This document shows positions 47,410 to 60,639 of a DNA stretch of 64,000 nucleotides, in pieces. Below the pieces are notes generated by a model. The model searched no databases, had not been told where the DNA came from, and saw only the letters and a list, made by a program, of their open reading frames with translations. The DNA lies in assembly GCF_026914265.1 (NCBI RefSeq), contig NC_069124.1:90858628-90922627 (forward strand), given 5' to 3'. Each line of letters starts with the position of its first letter. Position 1 is the first letter of the stretch. The DNA is from Mya arenaria (lineage: Eukaryota; Mollusca; Bivalvia; Myida; Myidae). Position numbers and translations under genes: made by a program.

Positions 47410-50400
47410 TTACCCATCCTCTTGAGCAAAGTTAGTCCGTAATGGCATTATAATTTGTGACGCGTCCTTTGCCATTTCCATGTGTAGTTTAGAGGCAGCG
47501 TGCGTGAGCTGCAAGGCTGCATCGGGGTGAGAAGTCCCTGGCAACATGGTGCACTCTCGCTCCAACATGGCAGCCATTGCCTCGAGCAGCTCGACGAAGC
47601 CGAACGCCAGGGCAGCCTTTCGCACTCTGTTCAGTTCCTTATAGAATTGCTGCTGTTTATCGGGCAGCTTCCTGGCATGTCGTATCACCTTCTGAAGATC
47701 GGCCTGCAAGGAAATACATTCTAGATTCAAGAAGAATACTAAACTTTAATTCATGATAATGTAGTCTTTAAGATTTTTTTGCCGCTTGACCTCACTACCT
47801 GTATTTGACAATGATTGTTTCTTATAAATTGACAAAGGGCATAATAAGATTCTGCTTCTATTTCCCTTTTTAATTTTAATGTGAAGACATACACAAGAGA
47901 AAAATCTACAAATAAAATCTGACATATGTCTCAGTAAACTATTAGAGATTTCATTAATTGTTGGACCCATTGTAATGTTCCTTGAGTCCAGCAGTAATCT
48001 ATCTTAAGCTGGGTTTTTCCATTGAAAAATTCAATGTTATGGATTGGCGTAAACAAGTAGGACGGGCCTTCCAGTGTTGTGCGTAACAGTTTTTATCCGA
48101 TCTTCATGAATCTCTGAAAAATTGTCGGCATGTTATTTAAGACCAGCCTGTATGAGGGTCATCTTCGGTAAAAAAACCTAGGTTGAACCAGTGTGAATAT
48201 CGGTCAACAGCATTTATTTAAAAATCGCACTTGTCAAAATTAAAATTCCCGCCTCAATACAGTTTCTGCAATAACCCTGAAGTATTCTATTGCTTATAAT
48301 ACAATACATGTATGTAACAGTATCTATCAAAACATGGTAAAAGTGGCCAAGATGATGACAAATTTATCTACTAGTATGTTCTTGTGCTTGGCACTTTGTT
48401 CTATGCCTGAAAGCTTGTGAATTTTATGTCTTCCCAAACCATAGGGAGACATATTGTTTTTGCCCAGTCTGTACGACACACTTTGTTTCCGCTCAATTAC
48501 TTTAGAACGCTTCAATCCAGGAACATCTCGCTTATTATGCAGATTGGTCATGACTTATAGATGACACCCTCTGATTTTGAGATCTTTAGGTCAAAGGTCA
48601 AGGTCGCCGTGACCTTAAGGTGAGAAAGGTCCAGGAACTTCATACTTGGTATTGCTCATGGCTGGTAGATTACCCCTATTGATTTTGAGATCACTGATCT
48701 TATGCAGTAGATGTTCACTATTGATTTGTCCAAAAGTAAAAGTTTCATGTCCATCATTGATTTTTTCTAAGCTCGGACCACACAATTGGTTACACAAGTT
48801 CTTCTTTAAACAAGAGCTGTCGTAAGACAGCGCGCTCGACTATGCCGCTTTGACTTATAAGTGAATACAATAACGATGTTATATGTGCCTGTCAAAACCA
48901 ATAAAATCAACTTAAAAAGTGAACAAGAAGCACGAGTGACAAAACCAGGTTTTTAATGATTAGCAGCAGAGATTCAGTTTTAACTGCTTTCTTTTATTTT
49001 TAGTAACAGTGACCTTGATTCCATCCCACAATCCCATGGAAGTCCTCCATAAACTCTTCCTACATATCAAGTTTGGTCACAGTATGTCAACCATAACTGA
49101 AACAGATATCTATTTTTAGTAACAGTGACTTTGACCCTAGGGGGCCGAAAGGCAATCCTTGAAAGCTCTGCATAAACTTGTCCTATATACCAAATTTGGT
49201 CACACTATGTCAACCCTTACTTGAGTTATTCAGTACTAAGCATATTTCTATTTTTAGCAACAGTGACCTTGACCTAGACCATAACTCTGGGGGCCCAAAA
49301 CACAATCTCAGAAAAGGTCTCTATAAACTCTTCCTATATACCAAGTTTGGTCACAATATGTAGACCCTTACTTAAGATATTTAATACCAACCCAGGGCTC
49401 TCGTGAGGGGGCGACTTGGGCGAAGTGGTCGCCTAAAATTCCCAGACTTCGCCCATTTGTATCATCAAAGCGACATTGACTTCGCCGAAAATTTTAGCAC
49501 ATTGTAAATTTTGTCAATCAGCGAGTATTTGGCCACTGTCTCATTAGTCAAAACATCGCAATTAGCCAATCATAAAATTTGGTAATCTCCTAATCCGAAA
49601 ATTGGGCCGTGTCATCCAATTACCAAAACATCGCCGGTAGGCGGAGCTATTAAAAGTTAACCAATCAGAATGAACATTGAAAAGACCCTGATCAAATGAT
49701 ATACGTTCGTTAAAATGAGATAGAAAAGGCAACATAATTATGAACAATCGTGTCAAGCATTAATGAAGTTAAAAAGTAATTGATATATGTATTGAACAAA
49801 CAATGCAAGACATTTTAAACATTGTTGCTTTTGAAGCAGACGGTCATAGCCATCTCGGGCCATCGGCAAGGTGGCGCTAAGAAAATCAATAACATGACGT
49901 ATCACCAAATATTTGATTGGTTTTAGCACGGACCTATAAACTTATACGGCTTTTAGGTCCGTGGTTTTAGTGAAATGTTTACGATAAAAAATTGATTTAT
50001 AAACACATTTTTTGAATGCTTTATGTAGGGTTTTAATACTTACAATAGTTTTCTCCTGTTTACGATGTCAAAAAAATTGGCGACATCGCCATTTTGTCAG
50101 AACAATTTTCCGAGTTAATTTCTCAACCTCCCAATTGTGTATTGGTAAAGTTTTCATCAATTAGGACTGTGATTTAAATGTCATTTGGTTCTTAAATGTC
50201 AGCATATCTAAAATAATTTAGCCAGAGACAAGTAAATAACAGCATAGCTGAATGTGACATTCGTACCCTATCCCGAACATACCAAAATAAGATTCGTCCC
50301 CCTACTATATTGACAGTTAATTTATTAGTCATTTTGATTGTTTCAAATCCTTAGCTGTATTGGTTTTTGTTTCATTTAGATGCTATTTGGTGATAAACTA

Positions 50401-53400
50401 TGTGACATTGATAAATACACTTTCGCTGAGCCAAAAATGATACATTATTTTATGAACATTTTATATTGTTATAGCAATCAATTTGAATGTGAATAAAACC
50501 AGGTGTGTGGTATGGCATAGGTTTTGTATCAGGTGTTACGAAAAGTATCACTTCTCCCTAAAGTCACCCCACTTCTCCCTAAATTGACTGAAGGGAGAAG
50601 TCACTTCTCCCAAAAAATTCAGCCTAGTGAGAGCCCTGCAACCCTTTTCTATTAATAGTAACCTTGACCTTTATCCTAGGGGCCTCAAACGCATTCCCAT
50701 AAAAGGTCTCCATAAACTCTTCGTATATACCAAGTTTGGTCTATTTATGTCAAACCTAGCTAAAATTATTTGATACATAAGGTGACTTTGACGCTGCCCT
50801 CCCACCAGCCCGCCCGAACAATGACGCAAGTCATTCAAATCACTTGTTTTCCCTTTATGAAAATGTGGTTAAGAATATAAAAATGTGCCTTTCAAAAGAT
50901 ATTAAAAGAAAAATTAAAAAAAAAATCATTCAAGGGCCATAATTTTTTTTAAGTTTTTTTATTAAAATCACAACTTGCCCTAAAACTTTAACTTGCCCTT
51001 AACTTTAACCTAAGTCAATCAGGGGCCATAACTTGTATTAAGGATAATATGGAGTTATGTAACCTCATTGTGTGATAGTCCTGAACAATTGTGTGAAGTA
51101 TTAAGTCAATTGAATGAAGGGTATTGGACTTATAAGTGAAAATCCCAACTTGTCCTAAAACTTTGACCTGCCCTTAAACTTTAACCCAAGTCAATCAGGG
51201 GCCATAACTTGTATTAAGGATAATATGGAGTTATGTAACCTCATTATGTGATGGTCCTGAACAACTATGTGAAGTATTAAGTCAATTAAAATAAGGGTAT
51301 ATTAATAAATATCCCAACCTGCCCTAAAACTTTAACCTAAGTTCCATAGTCAATCAGGGGCCATTATTTGTAAAAAGGATAATATGGAGTTATCTAACCT
51401 CATTATGTAATGGCCCTGAACAACTGTGTGAAGTATTAAGTCAATTGAATGAAGGGTATTGGACCCTAAAACTTGAATCGTACGCCAACGTCGACGCTGG
51501 GGCGAGTAGTATAGCCCTCCTAATTCTTCGAAAAGTCGAGCTAAAAAGGAATCTTTACTAGTTCATACCGAGAGTACCCTGGACAAGCATCATATAACCA
51601 TAAGGAAACTTCTTGGGCACTTCCCCTCACAGCTTGTTTGGCCAATGTAATGCATAGGTGACTCCCTTTGAAAGCATAATACAACATGCATAACATAATC
51701 CTAACGTCTTCCATTTTGTACCTGAAGTCCAACAGACTTTATCCAGACCACACAGCTCTGGGCATAGCTGCGTTTCTCCTTAGGTCGAACAGGAAATGGA
51801 CTCTGGTTGTCATCATCACCGTAAGGAGGCTCGGAGAAGTCGGCTATGGGGGACAGGTAGTTGAGATTGCCCATCCATGATACAGCATCCACACCTGCAA
51901 TGTTGTAATGTAACATGAGGCCTGATTGGCTTCCTGTCAAACTGACAAGGGTCCACTGAGTCACTTAAGCGTTCTGTCAGTCAGTTTTATCTTATGTAAG
52001 TGCTTTTTCTGTGTAAGGATGAGTATTTGCACACATGTCAAAAACAATGAGAAAACTCGAAACATTCCCAATAGATATTCCAGACTTTAATGGTTTTAGA
52101 ATTTCATAGTTCTGACCTGCAAAATTGTACCGACAGGCAACAAGTTTAATATAATTACATGTATGTACATGTATAATGAAATTTAAAGTAGATCTGATAG
52201 ATCAACAAAGATTTTATGTTTGAAGCAACAGTCTTCTGATTGTTTAACTAATGTTTTAAATATCAAACAACATATTTTACCAGGTTGAAACAGTGATAGC
52301 ATCAGACTGGATTTTTTCTTGCTGTCTGCCCATGAATACAGTATTCCAAACCAGTCCGGCCTGAATAGAACAAAGCATGAACTGTTTTTGTTCACTGTAT
52401 GACACAGATTACAGAATGTGGCATGATCCTGAATAAAGAAGCAAGTCTTAGGACAACAAAACAGCTTGTTTCACTATGATTTTATGGAAGCTTTGGAAAA
52501 TATCTGAGACAACTGAGTGACCATTAACAGGTATGGTGTGAAACAAATAAAATAGTCATTGTTTAAAACATGCAAAAAAGAAGAAATAATTATCTTTTTA
52601 CAGTTACTCCAAACTTCTTCATTTCGAAAGGACTCAATTTTCGTATAATTTCCTAAAAGAATATTAAAAATTTCTATCTAAATGTTTCCATAACAACTAT
52701 GACCTTCATCAGTTCGTGCGAAAAAACGACAGAGTTCACTGGGACAATTGCAGAAATCACCAGGTACTTGCTACTACCATTACACACAAGCCTATTTTAT
52801 ATTAGAATCGCCTTTAAACATTAAAAAGCAAAGAGTGATGCAAACTCACCCCACTTTGGTGAGAGCGACCATGCCTTCCACCTTGAGACTTCCATGTAGC
52901 AGGACCGTGAATGACGGTGTCTTCCCATCGCCATCCTCCTCCTCTTCTGGCTTTGTCTCAGTCTCTGTTTAATCACACAATTATACTGACACATGACAGT
53001 TCTTAATAAATGCAACCAGTGATGACAAATATCCTCTTAGTTAATATATTCCATTCTGAATCTAATCTAGTTAACTTGGGAACTTTTCATGATCTAGTTA
53101 CTAGAACATTTGCATTTAAGAACTTTAAGAATGCTGGATCATTGGAAAAAAAACAAGATAAAAACAAATTGAATTATGTGTTTACAATAAATGAGTTACA
53201 TGTATGAACATGCACTGTGATGATGCACATTTGATAAAGAATCAATTATAGACTTATCACTAGCAGAAACAAGAGCTGTCACAGAGACAGCGCGCTCGAC
53301 TATTCCGCCGCTTTTCAATGTAAGGATTGAAAAGTTTTGGCGAAACATGCATGGATCACTGTTAGATTAGATTTCAATGCAATACATGGTGTGCTGAGAT

Positions 53401-56400
53401 ATATACATAAATGTGGTTCCATGTAAAATATTAACAAGAATTTCTAAGTCTAATAATAAAGGGCCATTATTTGCAAAATATAGTTATCTAACTTGGTTAT
53501 TCAATTAAGTTGGGTGGTTGAATACCATTGTATAAAGTCTCAATGCAATACATCAAATAGTTGCTGAGATATTATCCTATGTGAGCTAACATGCAAAACC
53601 TTAAGCAGAATTTCTAAGTTGAATAATTAAGGGCAATTATTTTGAATTAAATGTAAACTAGAGTTATCTAACTTGGTTAATTAAGTAGGTTGGATGGTTG
53701 ACTACCATTGTATAAAGTATCAATGCAATACCTCAAGTAGTTGCTGAGATATTAACCTATGTGTGCTTACACGCAAAACCTTAACCACAATTTCTAAGTC
53801 GAATAATAAAGGGCAATTATTTGCATTAAAAGCAAACTAGAGTTATGTAACTTGGTTAATTTAGTAGGTTGGATGGTTGAGTACCATTGTATCAAGTATC
53901 AATGCAATACCTCAAGTAGTTGCTGAGATATTAACCTATGTGTGCTTACACGCAAAACCTTAACCAGAATTTCTAAGTCGAATAATAAAGGCCTATTATT
54001 TGCATTATATTCAAATAATTGTTATCTAACTTTATTAATTTAGTATGTAAGATAGTTGGGAATACATATCCAAAGTTTCAATGCAATAACTGATGTATTT
54101 ACTGAGATAATGACTTAAAGGTGCTTACATGCAAAACCTTAACCAAGGTGTGACGCCGACGCCACCGCCGACGCAAGGGTGAGTAGTATAGCTCTCCTTA
54201 TTCTTCAAATAGTCAAGCTAAAAACGAATAAAAACATCACAGCATCAAATCATTAAGTCAACATAATTATTTTTTATGGTTCCTATACTGCTCATGAGCA
54301 ACACCGGCTGACATTAACCCATTTAACCCCTAGTCATCACATGTTAATTTAAAGTCATCACATGCTAACCCCCAGCTCATCCATAGCCATCACATGTTTA
54401 CCCCTGTCATCAAATGTTAGCCCCAAGTCATCAAGTGTCAACCCCAAGTTATCACATATGTATCCCTAGTCATCACATTTTTACCCCAAGTTGTCATATG
54501 TTAAACCCCTGTCATCACATGTTAACCCCCAGTCTTCACATGTTAACCCCTAGTCATAACAAGTTAACCCCTAGTCATCACATGTTTAACCCTAATAATC
54601 ACATGTTAACCCCCAGTCATCACATGTTAACCCCCTAGTCATCACATGTTTAACTCCCAGTCAGTACATGTTAACCCCCCCAAGTCATCACATGTAAACC
54701 CCAAGTCATCACATGTGTGGTAACCCCCAGTAATCACATGATAACCCCCAGTAATCACATGATAACCTCAGTCATCACATATTAACCCCCAGTCATCACA
54801 TGTTAACCCCTAGTAATCACATGTAAATGTTAACTCCCAGTCATCACATGTTTACCCCTAGTCACCACATGTTAACCCCTAGTAATCACATGTTTAACCC
54901 TAGTAATCACATGTTAACCCCCAGTCATCACATGTTAACCCCCAGTCATTACATGGTTACATGGCATGCCTATACCTGTGCTGGGGGGTTTTGTGGCCGG
55001 GAGAGGCAGGACGAGGTGGCGTGAGATGGTTGGTGGGCTCGCAATGTCAGCCAGGTCCATAAATCCACACACCTCCATCTTCTCCGACATCTCAACTTCC
55101 ATACTGCCCAGATCATTCACTCTGGAGAAGGAGAACAAGATGTACTCTTACTTATCATGTAACAATTATCCGGTAGAATCTAAAATTGTAGCTCACAATA
55201 TAAGATCGGCAAAATTAATATTGTAGATCTAGAATCTGTGTTGCTACTAGTACCATATACCATAAAAACTATTTTATACATGTACTCGCTCAGATCTGAT
55301 CTTGCATCACAAGCTCTTTCTGATGAAAAATTTTACCAAATAGCTCAATCCCATACTGAAATTATTTAATGTAAATAACAATACAACATTCATTTTTGAA
55401 AAAAAAAACTGATATAGCAGTTACAAGGCAGAGAGGGTCTCAAAAGTTCCACCTACTTTTCACATGGTTCTGGGGCAGGGTGGAGGGTGATATTACACTT
55501 GAGATGGCCACATGTTAGTAAGCCCTTGTATGGTGTGTAATATTTCTCTGCAACCCGTGTAAATAGCTCTGCCATAGACGGTAGATCTAGAACCCCTTCT
55601 GGCAAGAACACTTCTCCACCTATACAGCAATACATAATCAAATTCTAAATTTTTATTATTCTCAATAATGAAATGATAAACAGAACCATCCAGCAATATT
55701 GTAAAACCATATATCTACTAATCTTTTACTACCTAATAACACTTAAAAAAGGCAAAACAAATTGGACTTGTTTCCCTATTCTTACCCTTCTGATTCAAAT
55801 TGATGAGGCGTTCATACAAGTTCACAGACTTCTTCACCTGTGGGTCAGCTGGATTAGCAATACAAACAACGGACAGTGTTGACTTGAAAGGAAATGGCAG
55901 TGGGCACCTGAAAAATGTACAAAGATCAATGATTCTCCGCTGCAGTCAGAAATTATGTACAAAAATGCCATCTGTTGTAAGTATGGTTGTCTTTTGAAAG
56001 AAAACATGAGCACATGAAGCTGATGTCAATGTTCCTCTGTTTTTTCAGCTCATCAAGGGGCCTAACTGAAAAATATTTTAGTCCAATTTTCTGCACATGC
56101 ACATATTGGCATTTATAATGAGTTTGTGAACCAAATTTTATGTTTTGTTTGTCTTCATCATCTTTCAAGTTATGTTCATTGTTCTAAGTTGTTCAAGGAG
56201 CATAACTCAAAAACTTTTTAAACCAGATCTTAATGTTTGTGCAGTTATGTAAAAATATATTTCTAAAAGGATGTTGTACCTGACTGTGTCGGTGTGATCT
56301 TCTGGCTGTTCCCATGCCTCTACGAGTTGCTGCAGGGAACCTGCTCCAACCCCCGTGCTGCCATCTGTCACTAGAATCACCTAGGAAACCAGAACAACCA

Positions 56401-58876
56401 CACACTTATGTATTAGTATCATGTATGTTATTAAATGATTGTCAAGGTAGCTTCACACAATATATATGTCACTTAAAGGTACTTGCTAATATTTTTGTAA
56501 AATGCAGTTTTTTTGTATGACAAACCAAAACCTGGAACCCTTCAGCATATGTTCATATTTGCTCAAATGTTGTCTTAAGACCACAATTTTCATTAGTGTT
56601 AACAATGCTAGTAGTCACTTAATTATGGCTCTGTTGTTGCATGATTGGTTGATAGACTTTATCACACGATGTTATCAAAGTACTGTTAAGAAGTGGTTAA
56701 AAAACACTAGTCTACATGATGTGATAAGGGCCCTGAATGATAGATATTTGACGGGAGGAGCATTTCGCATGCATCTTGTAAGTCAATCTATAACTATGCC
56801 ACTATGGGCCATGCAGTAAAATTGGATTGCGTACACGTTCACACTGCCATGTGGTCTATGCACAAGTAACACTAAAATGTTTCCTTCTAACCTAGGAAAA
56901 CGTTTGATAATTGAGTTATGGTTAAATGGGTACAAGTAAATTGCCATCAACTAATCCCTTTCTTAAATAGTCTTATACAACACACTTGTTTGTCAAGGGA
57001 GGTAATTTAGAACCAGTCCCTATCACTATTACAAATCTTTCAAATTTTAATTCACTAAATTCATAAATTGTGTTAACTTATTTTCATCTTATCAAGGGGA
57101 GATGATTAGGTAAAAATGGGTCCCATTTATGATTCTTGTACAACAATCAACATCACATTGTCACATTGATACTTCAAGTTTCATACTTTTCCATCCAAAA
57201 TGGTTCAAATTCTGATGAAAAGTAAATTTATTTCCAAACACTTGACTTCAAAGGTAACAACTAGGGAACAGTTGGCCTGTGAGTAATGGTTCTTTAATTC
57301 ACATGAGCCTGGATGTGATGCTGGTTATTATTTTACAATATATTTTATGGGAGGCGAATTGGTAACAAAAGTTCACAGGGTTAGATTCTTGTACAACAAA
57401 AATGTTCACATTGTTATAATAATATCCATGCTTAAGTTTCAGTATATCTAAAATGATTTGCTGAATTTTCCAAAGTTTACAAAGGGCCATAAATCCAACA
57501 ACATTTAAATTTGAGAGACATAATGTGTCATAAAGGAGTGTATCCTTACTGGGAGCAAACTAAAAAGGTTTAAGCTATATTCTTCAACGGTTATTAAGAA
57601 AAAACATGAAAAAAGGAGACAGATGGACGAACCAACATTTATGGTTCATGAGGTCTTTTCTTCTTTAAAAAAGCTCACAAGCATTTTTATGTGTGAGCTT
57701 TTCATAAAAATAACTATACAAAAAAGCCCCTAAACCTAATGTAAGTGAAACCATAAACCCTAATGTTGGTGCAGAAAGACAGACGGACTGGGTGATTACT
57801 ATAGGGCACGTGCAAATAAATTTGAGGGGACCTAATTATGTTTATAGGGTACAAAGGTATAACTCATTATCTTGATGAAGGGGAATGAAGAATGTGAGTG
57901 TGTTACCTGTGTGGGTGTGGATCCCCCAAACTCATCCACCACCAGCGAGCCCAGGCTGGCCAGTACCGGCTCAAAGCACGTCTTACTGTAGTCACCGACA
58001 CTTGACAATGCAGCTTTTATAGAATCAACATCTCGTGTGAATGGTACTAATTGCTCCCATAGGTAAGAAAACACAACCTGAGAAGAATGTACAAACAGAT
58101 AATAGCATGCGTTATAATGTTGTGCCTTATAGGAGACAGGTGTAGTCTTAATGAATGTAAGGTATTTACAATTTAAATGTCAACAAAAAGTGGCCAAAAC
58201 AATTACAATGTATCATTATGTAATGGTCAATGGCAACCTATTATGCCTGTTGTATGGTCTAAGGTAAAACTGTTCTCAAGTTACTGTGTGGACAAAGCTG
58301 TTCTAAAAACGATGGCTTAGATCTTGACCACTTACTTTCTGACTCAAAAACAACAACAACAAAAATCACACAATGGTAAAGGAAAACCTTCAAGCGGAAT
58401 TTGATGCCCTAAGGTCTAACTGTTCTCAGGCTGTTCACAAGACTGTTAACTGTGACGATAACATTTGACCTACATACTTCAAAAACAACAGGGGTCATCT
58501 CTTAGCCAAGAGCAACCTACCACTGGAGTTTCATTGCCCTAAGTCATCCTGGGCTCAAGTTACTGTGCTCACACATTTGAATAAGGCTGTTGACAGTGAC
58601 CTTGACCTTTGAATTACTGACCCCAAAGCAATTGTGAACATGTACTGATCAAGGGCAATTTGCCACTGATGTTTCATGTTCCTACCCCCATAAAAATGTT
58701 AAGTGCGAGAGTACCAGGGATGTAAATTCCAGTTTGCAGGTGGCAGTGAAGTAATCCAGCAGTGTTGAGATGCCGTGAATGGCCAGATGTTTGCGGGTGA
58801 AGTCACTACTGGAGCTTTCAGTTTTCACTGGTCTACTCATAGACAGTGACACATCTAATGCTATTACAGTTGGCAT
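47410..58876 (-). CDS. INTS14: Integrator complex subunit 14 (ten coding exons, complete)
   Basis: VWA-domain subunit of the nuclear Integrator complex (module with INTS10/INTS13), which processes snRNAs and attenuates Pol II transcription. Exons: 58876-58715, 58077-57907, 56380-56280, 55907-55786, 55619-55457, 55121-54976, 52964-52850, 52360-52281, 51894-51722, 47703-47410. Phases agree throughout, giving 508 residues against about 518 in vertebrates. The VWA domain occupies the N-terminal ~200 residues with MIDAS motif DVSLS (8-12) and LVTDGS (around 114-119). A middle beta-barrel region includes CGFMDLADIASPP and SFTVLLHGSLKVEGM. The C-terminal helical part has FYKELNRVRKAALAFGFVEL and LERECTMLP. 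The start ATG lies 21 nt after an acceptor, so a non-coding exon lies upstream. Introns hold a 21-bp array and several mobile elements. Confidence 0.96.
48420..48805 (+). repeat. Dispersed 'gtcaaaggtcaaggtc' repeat
   Basis: 'gtttccgctcaattacttta', 'aggtcaaaggtcaaggtcgc' and 'cttcatacttggtattgctc' match the 39.2-kb monomer with divergence. It sits immediately before pearl-like copy 3 in INTS14 intron 9. Confidence 0.6.
48809..51543 (+). mobile_element. Pearl/Helentron-like element, copy 3, split by a nested transposon
   Basis: Left end 'aacaagagctgtcgtaagac' then 'agcgcgctcgactatgcc'. Right end 'tcgacgctggggcgagtagt' ... 'ttcgaaaagtcgagctaa'. Two kinds of central monomer are visible: 'taacagtgaccttgac' units at 49000-49380 and 50640-50740, and ~160-bp 'atcaggggccataacttgta' units after 51000. 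A nested element at 49393-50638 interrupts the first kind. Confidence 0.75.
49393..50638. mobile_element. 1.25-kb hAT-like element, 5-bp duplication CAACC
   Basis: Ends CAGGGCTCTCGTGAG and CTAGTGAGAGCCCTG are inverted repeats. CAACC lies directly outside both (49388-49392 and 50639-50643). Subterminal sequence repeats 'gggcgaagtgg', 'cgacttgggcg' and, at the other end, 'cacttctccctaaa'. No transposase frame, so non-autonomous. Removing it rejoins the host monomer. Confidence 0.88.
53268..54221 (+). mobile_element. Pearl/Helentron-like element, copy 4, with a different core
   Basis: Left end 'aacaagagctgtcacagaga' then 'cagcgcgctcgactattcc'. Right end 'acgcaagggtgagtagtata' ... 'aatagtcaagctaa'. 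The core has ~180-bp monomers ('caatgcaata' at about 53541, 53721 and 53900) unrelated by eye to the 160-bp monomers of copies 1-3. Lies in INTS14 intron 6. Confidence 0.75.
54310..54958. repeat. 21-bp minisatellite in INTS14 intron 6
   Basis: The plus-strand unit is 'ccccagtcatcacatgttaa' plus one base. 'tgttaac' recurs at exact 21-bp steps (54520, 54541, 54562, 54583, 54604, 54625), with about 30 units overall and some indels. In the sense (minus) direction the array begins about 17 nt after the exon 6 donor. The repetitive open frames at 54414-54638 and 54827-55024 are products of the unit length. Confidence 0.93.
57669..57702. repeat. Perfect 11-bp hairpin in INTS14 intron 2
   Basis: AAAAGCTCACA and TGTGAGCTTTT are exact inverted copies around a 12-nt loop. 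They resemble the 'agctcacc' hairpin at 60686-60719, so this is probably the terminus of a dispersed element. Confidence 0.6.
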
Positions 58877-58897
58877 TCTTGAAGGAAAGTCAATTAA

Positions 58898-59383
58898 CTG
58901 TAATGTAAAACAAATTGTCATTAATGCCAAAAAATCTGAGCTAATCATATTGCAAAAATGGCCATTGCATTTCAAATTTCAGTTTTATTTTCAGAAGACA
59001 AGGTAAGCAGCAGAAATCATTGGTCTGCATGGAGTGCATAAACGTGTACAATGTATTTGTGACAATTTAATAGAGCGTGGCCTTTTGGAGTTCATTGCCT
59101 TGTAGTATATTTTGTCTTTTAAATAGGTGTCATTCATTTAAAATGATGATATACATACAAAAAAAGAAAATTAGTCATACCCACATAAACTAGAACTCTG
59201 CGAGTCGGATGTGTCGCCTGACGAATTATTTACTGTCGACATTATAGCTGTTTGATTGGCATTTTATTCATTTATAGACAATGATGTTGCCATTTAACTT
59301 TCAAGTGTAGGTGGCATTTGAACTGAAGGTAACAACGTTAAGCCAGGAGCAAGCAATTGGTTATATAAGCAAAAATGAGCATA
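58898..59383 (-). promoter_or_regulatory. INTS14 5' region (inferred)
   Basis: The first coding exon begins at an acceptor (exon boundary 58897), so a non-coding exon and promoter should lie upstream, between here and the hAT element or beyond it. I cannot place the start site; no clear TATA box. Confidence 0.3.
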
Positions 59384-59391
59384 ATAAATAC

Positions 59392-60358
59392 TAGGGATGC
59401 AAACGAATATTCGAATATTCGAATATTCGATCAAACGTTTGGTATTCGAATGTCAAAATCGGTATTCGAATATTCGAAAAAAAAAATCAATAAAGAGAAC
59501 AAAACACATTTTGCCTTCATCACTGATGTTGTTTATAAAGCTCGTTTATCTTGTTTTTAAAACGATTGGCCCCTAATCCCAGAGGTGTGAATGTGATGAC
59601 TAGACACGCGACATGTGTCATTTAGGGACATTTCGTCGGGTACTATAAAAAGTCCCCCTACTTTTACAATAACTGGCTAGGGATCGGCTTTAACACCAAT
59701 GTGTTGTCTTGGCTGCAAATTATGCTGTGCAAAATAGCGCAAAACGAGGTGATGATATAAATGCCACAATAATGTTGTTGCATATATGTGCTTTAAACTG
59801 TTTTCATCTTTCAATACAATTTTCGTGCTTTGAAATGGATTTTTGAATATAATTCCTCTATTGTTGTACAATAAATAAGTCCAATCCACTTATGTTTTCG
59901 TTTTACTATTTTACTAGTTCCCGAGTTGGTTTGAGTTTTCCATAGTTATATTTAGTCAGTTTAGAGGTCAATCTCAGAACGAGGCTGATCATCCTACGGA
60001 AAGACCTTCCATTGGCGCAAAACACTGTTTTACTAGGAATCCATCTAATTTCACATTGTTTACAAAAGGCAGCGGAATTGAATTATTCGATTTTGTTGTT
60101 TGTCTGTTTATAATGTATTGCTTTTTACTTCATGAAAATGGAGAATTTCAAAGGCTCATTTGGGGAAATCAGGGTCCGCCGCGCGTACTGGATACGACAA
60201 AATAGGGTTTAAATGCCCCGGCTATTACTTTAGCGAATAATAATAGTAGTTTACTACATCTTCTAAAATATGTATTTCGCTAATCGAATATTCGAATATT
60301 CGATCGAAAGAATTACCGAATATTCGAATATCTGTTTTGCCATTCGTTTGCATCCCTA
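59392..60358. mobile_element. Non-autonomous hAT-type element, copy 2, intact 8-bp duplication
   Basis: Inverted ends TAGGGATGCAAACGAAT and its reverse complement. ATAAATAC lies directly outside both ends (59384-59391 and 60359-60366), a perfect hAT-length duplication. Subterminal 'attcgaatattcga' repeats occur at both ends. Length 967 bp, with no transposase frame. Same family as 13968-14839. Confidence 0.92.
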
Positions 60359-60639
60359 ATAAATACTGAAGTCAATGACAATGAGAAATAATTTGAAGAT
60401 AATGGATTAATACGTTTTCAGGTGTGAAATGAGCTCTGTCTTGCTTCTGTCTAAACTGCTATCCAGACCGGTTTATGATGGCTGAAGTAAGACTCCAATT
60501 CACCAACAGATTTGTAACTGTCAAAGTTCACAAATATCAAATCAATGGTTGTGTTATTGTTCGTAGTAACACCTTTTATGATTTGTGTAAACTGATATTT
60601 CATTGAATTTGGCCAGGTAGTTTCAGAGGAGATGTTCTT

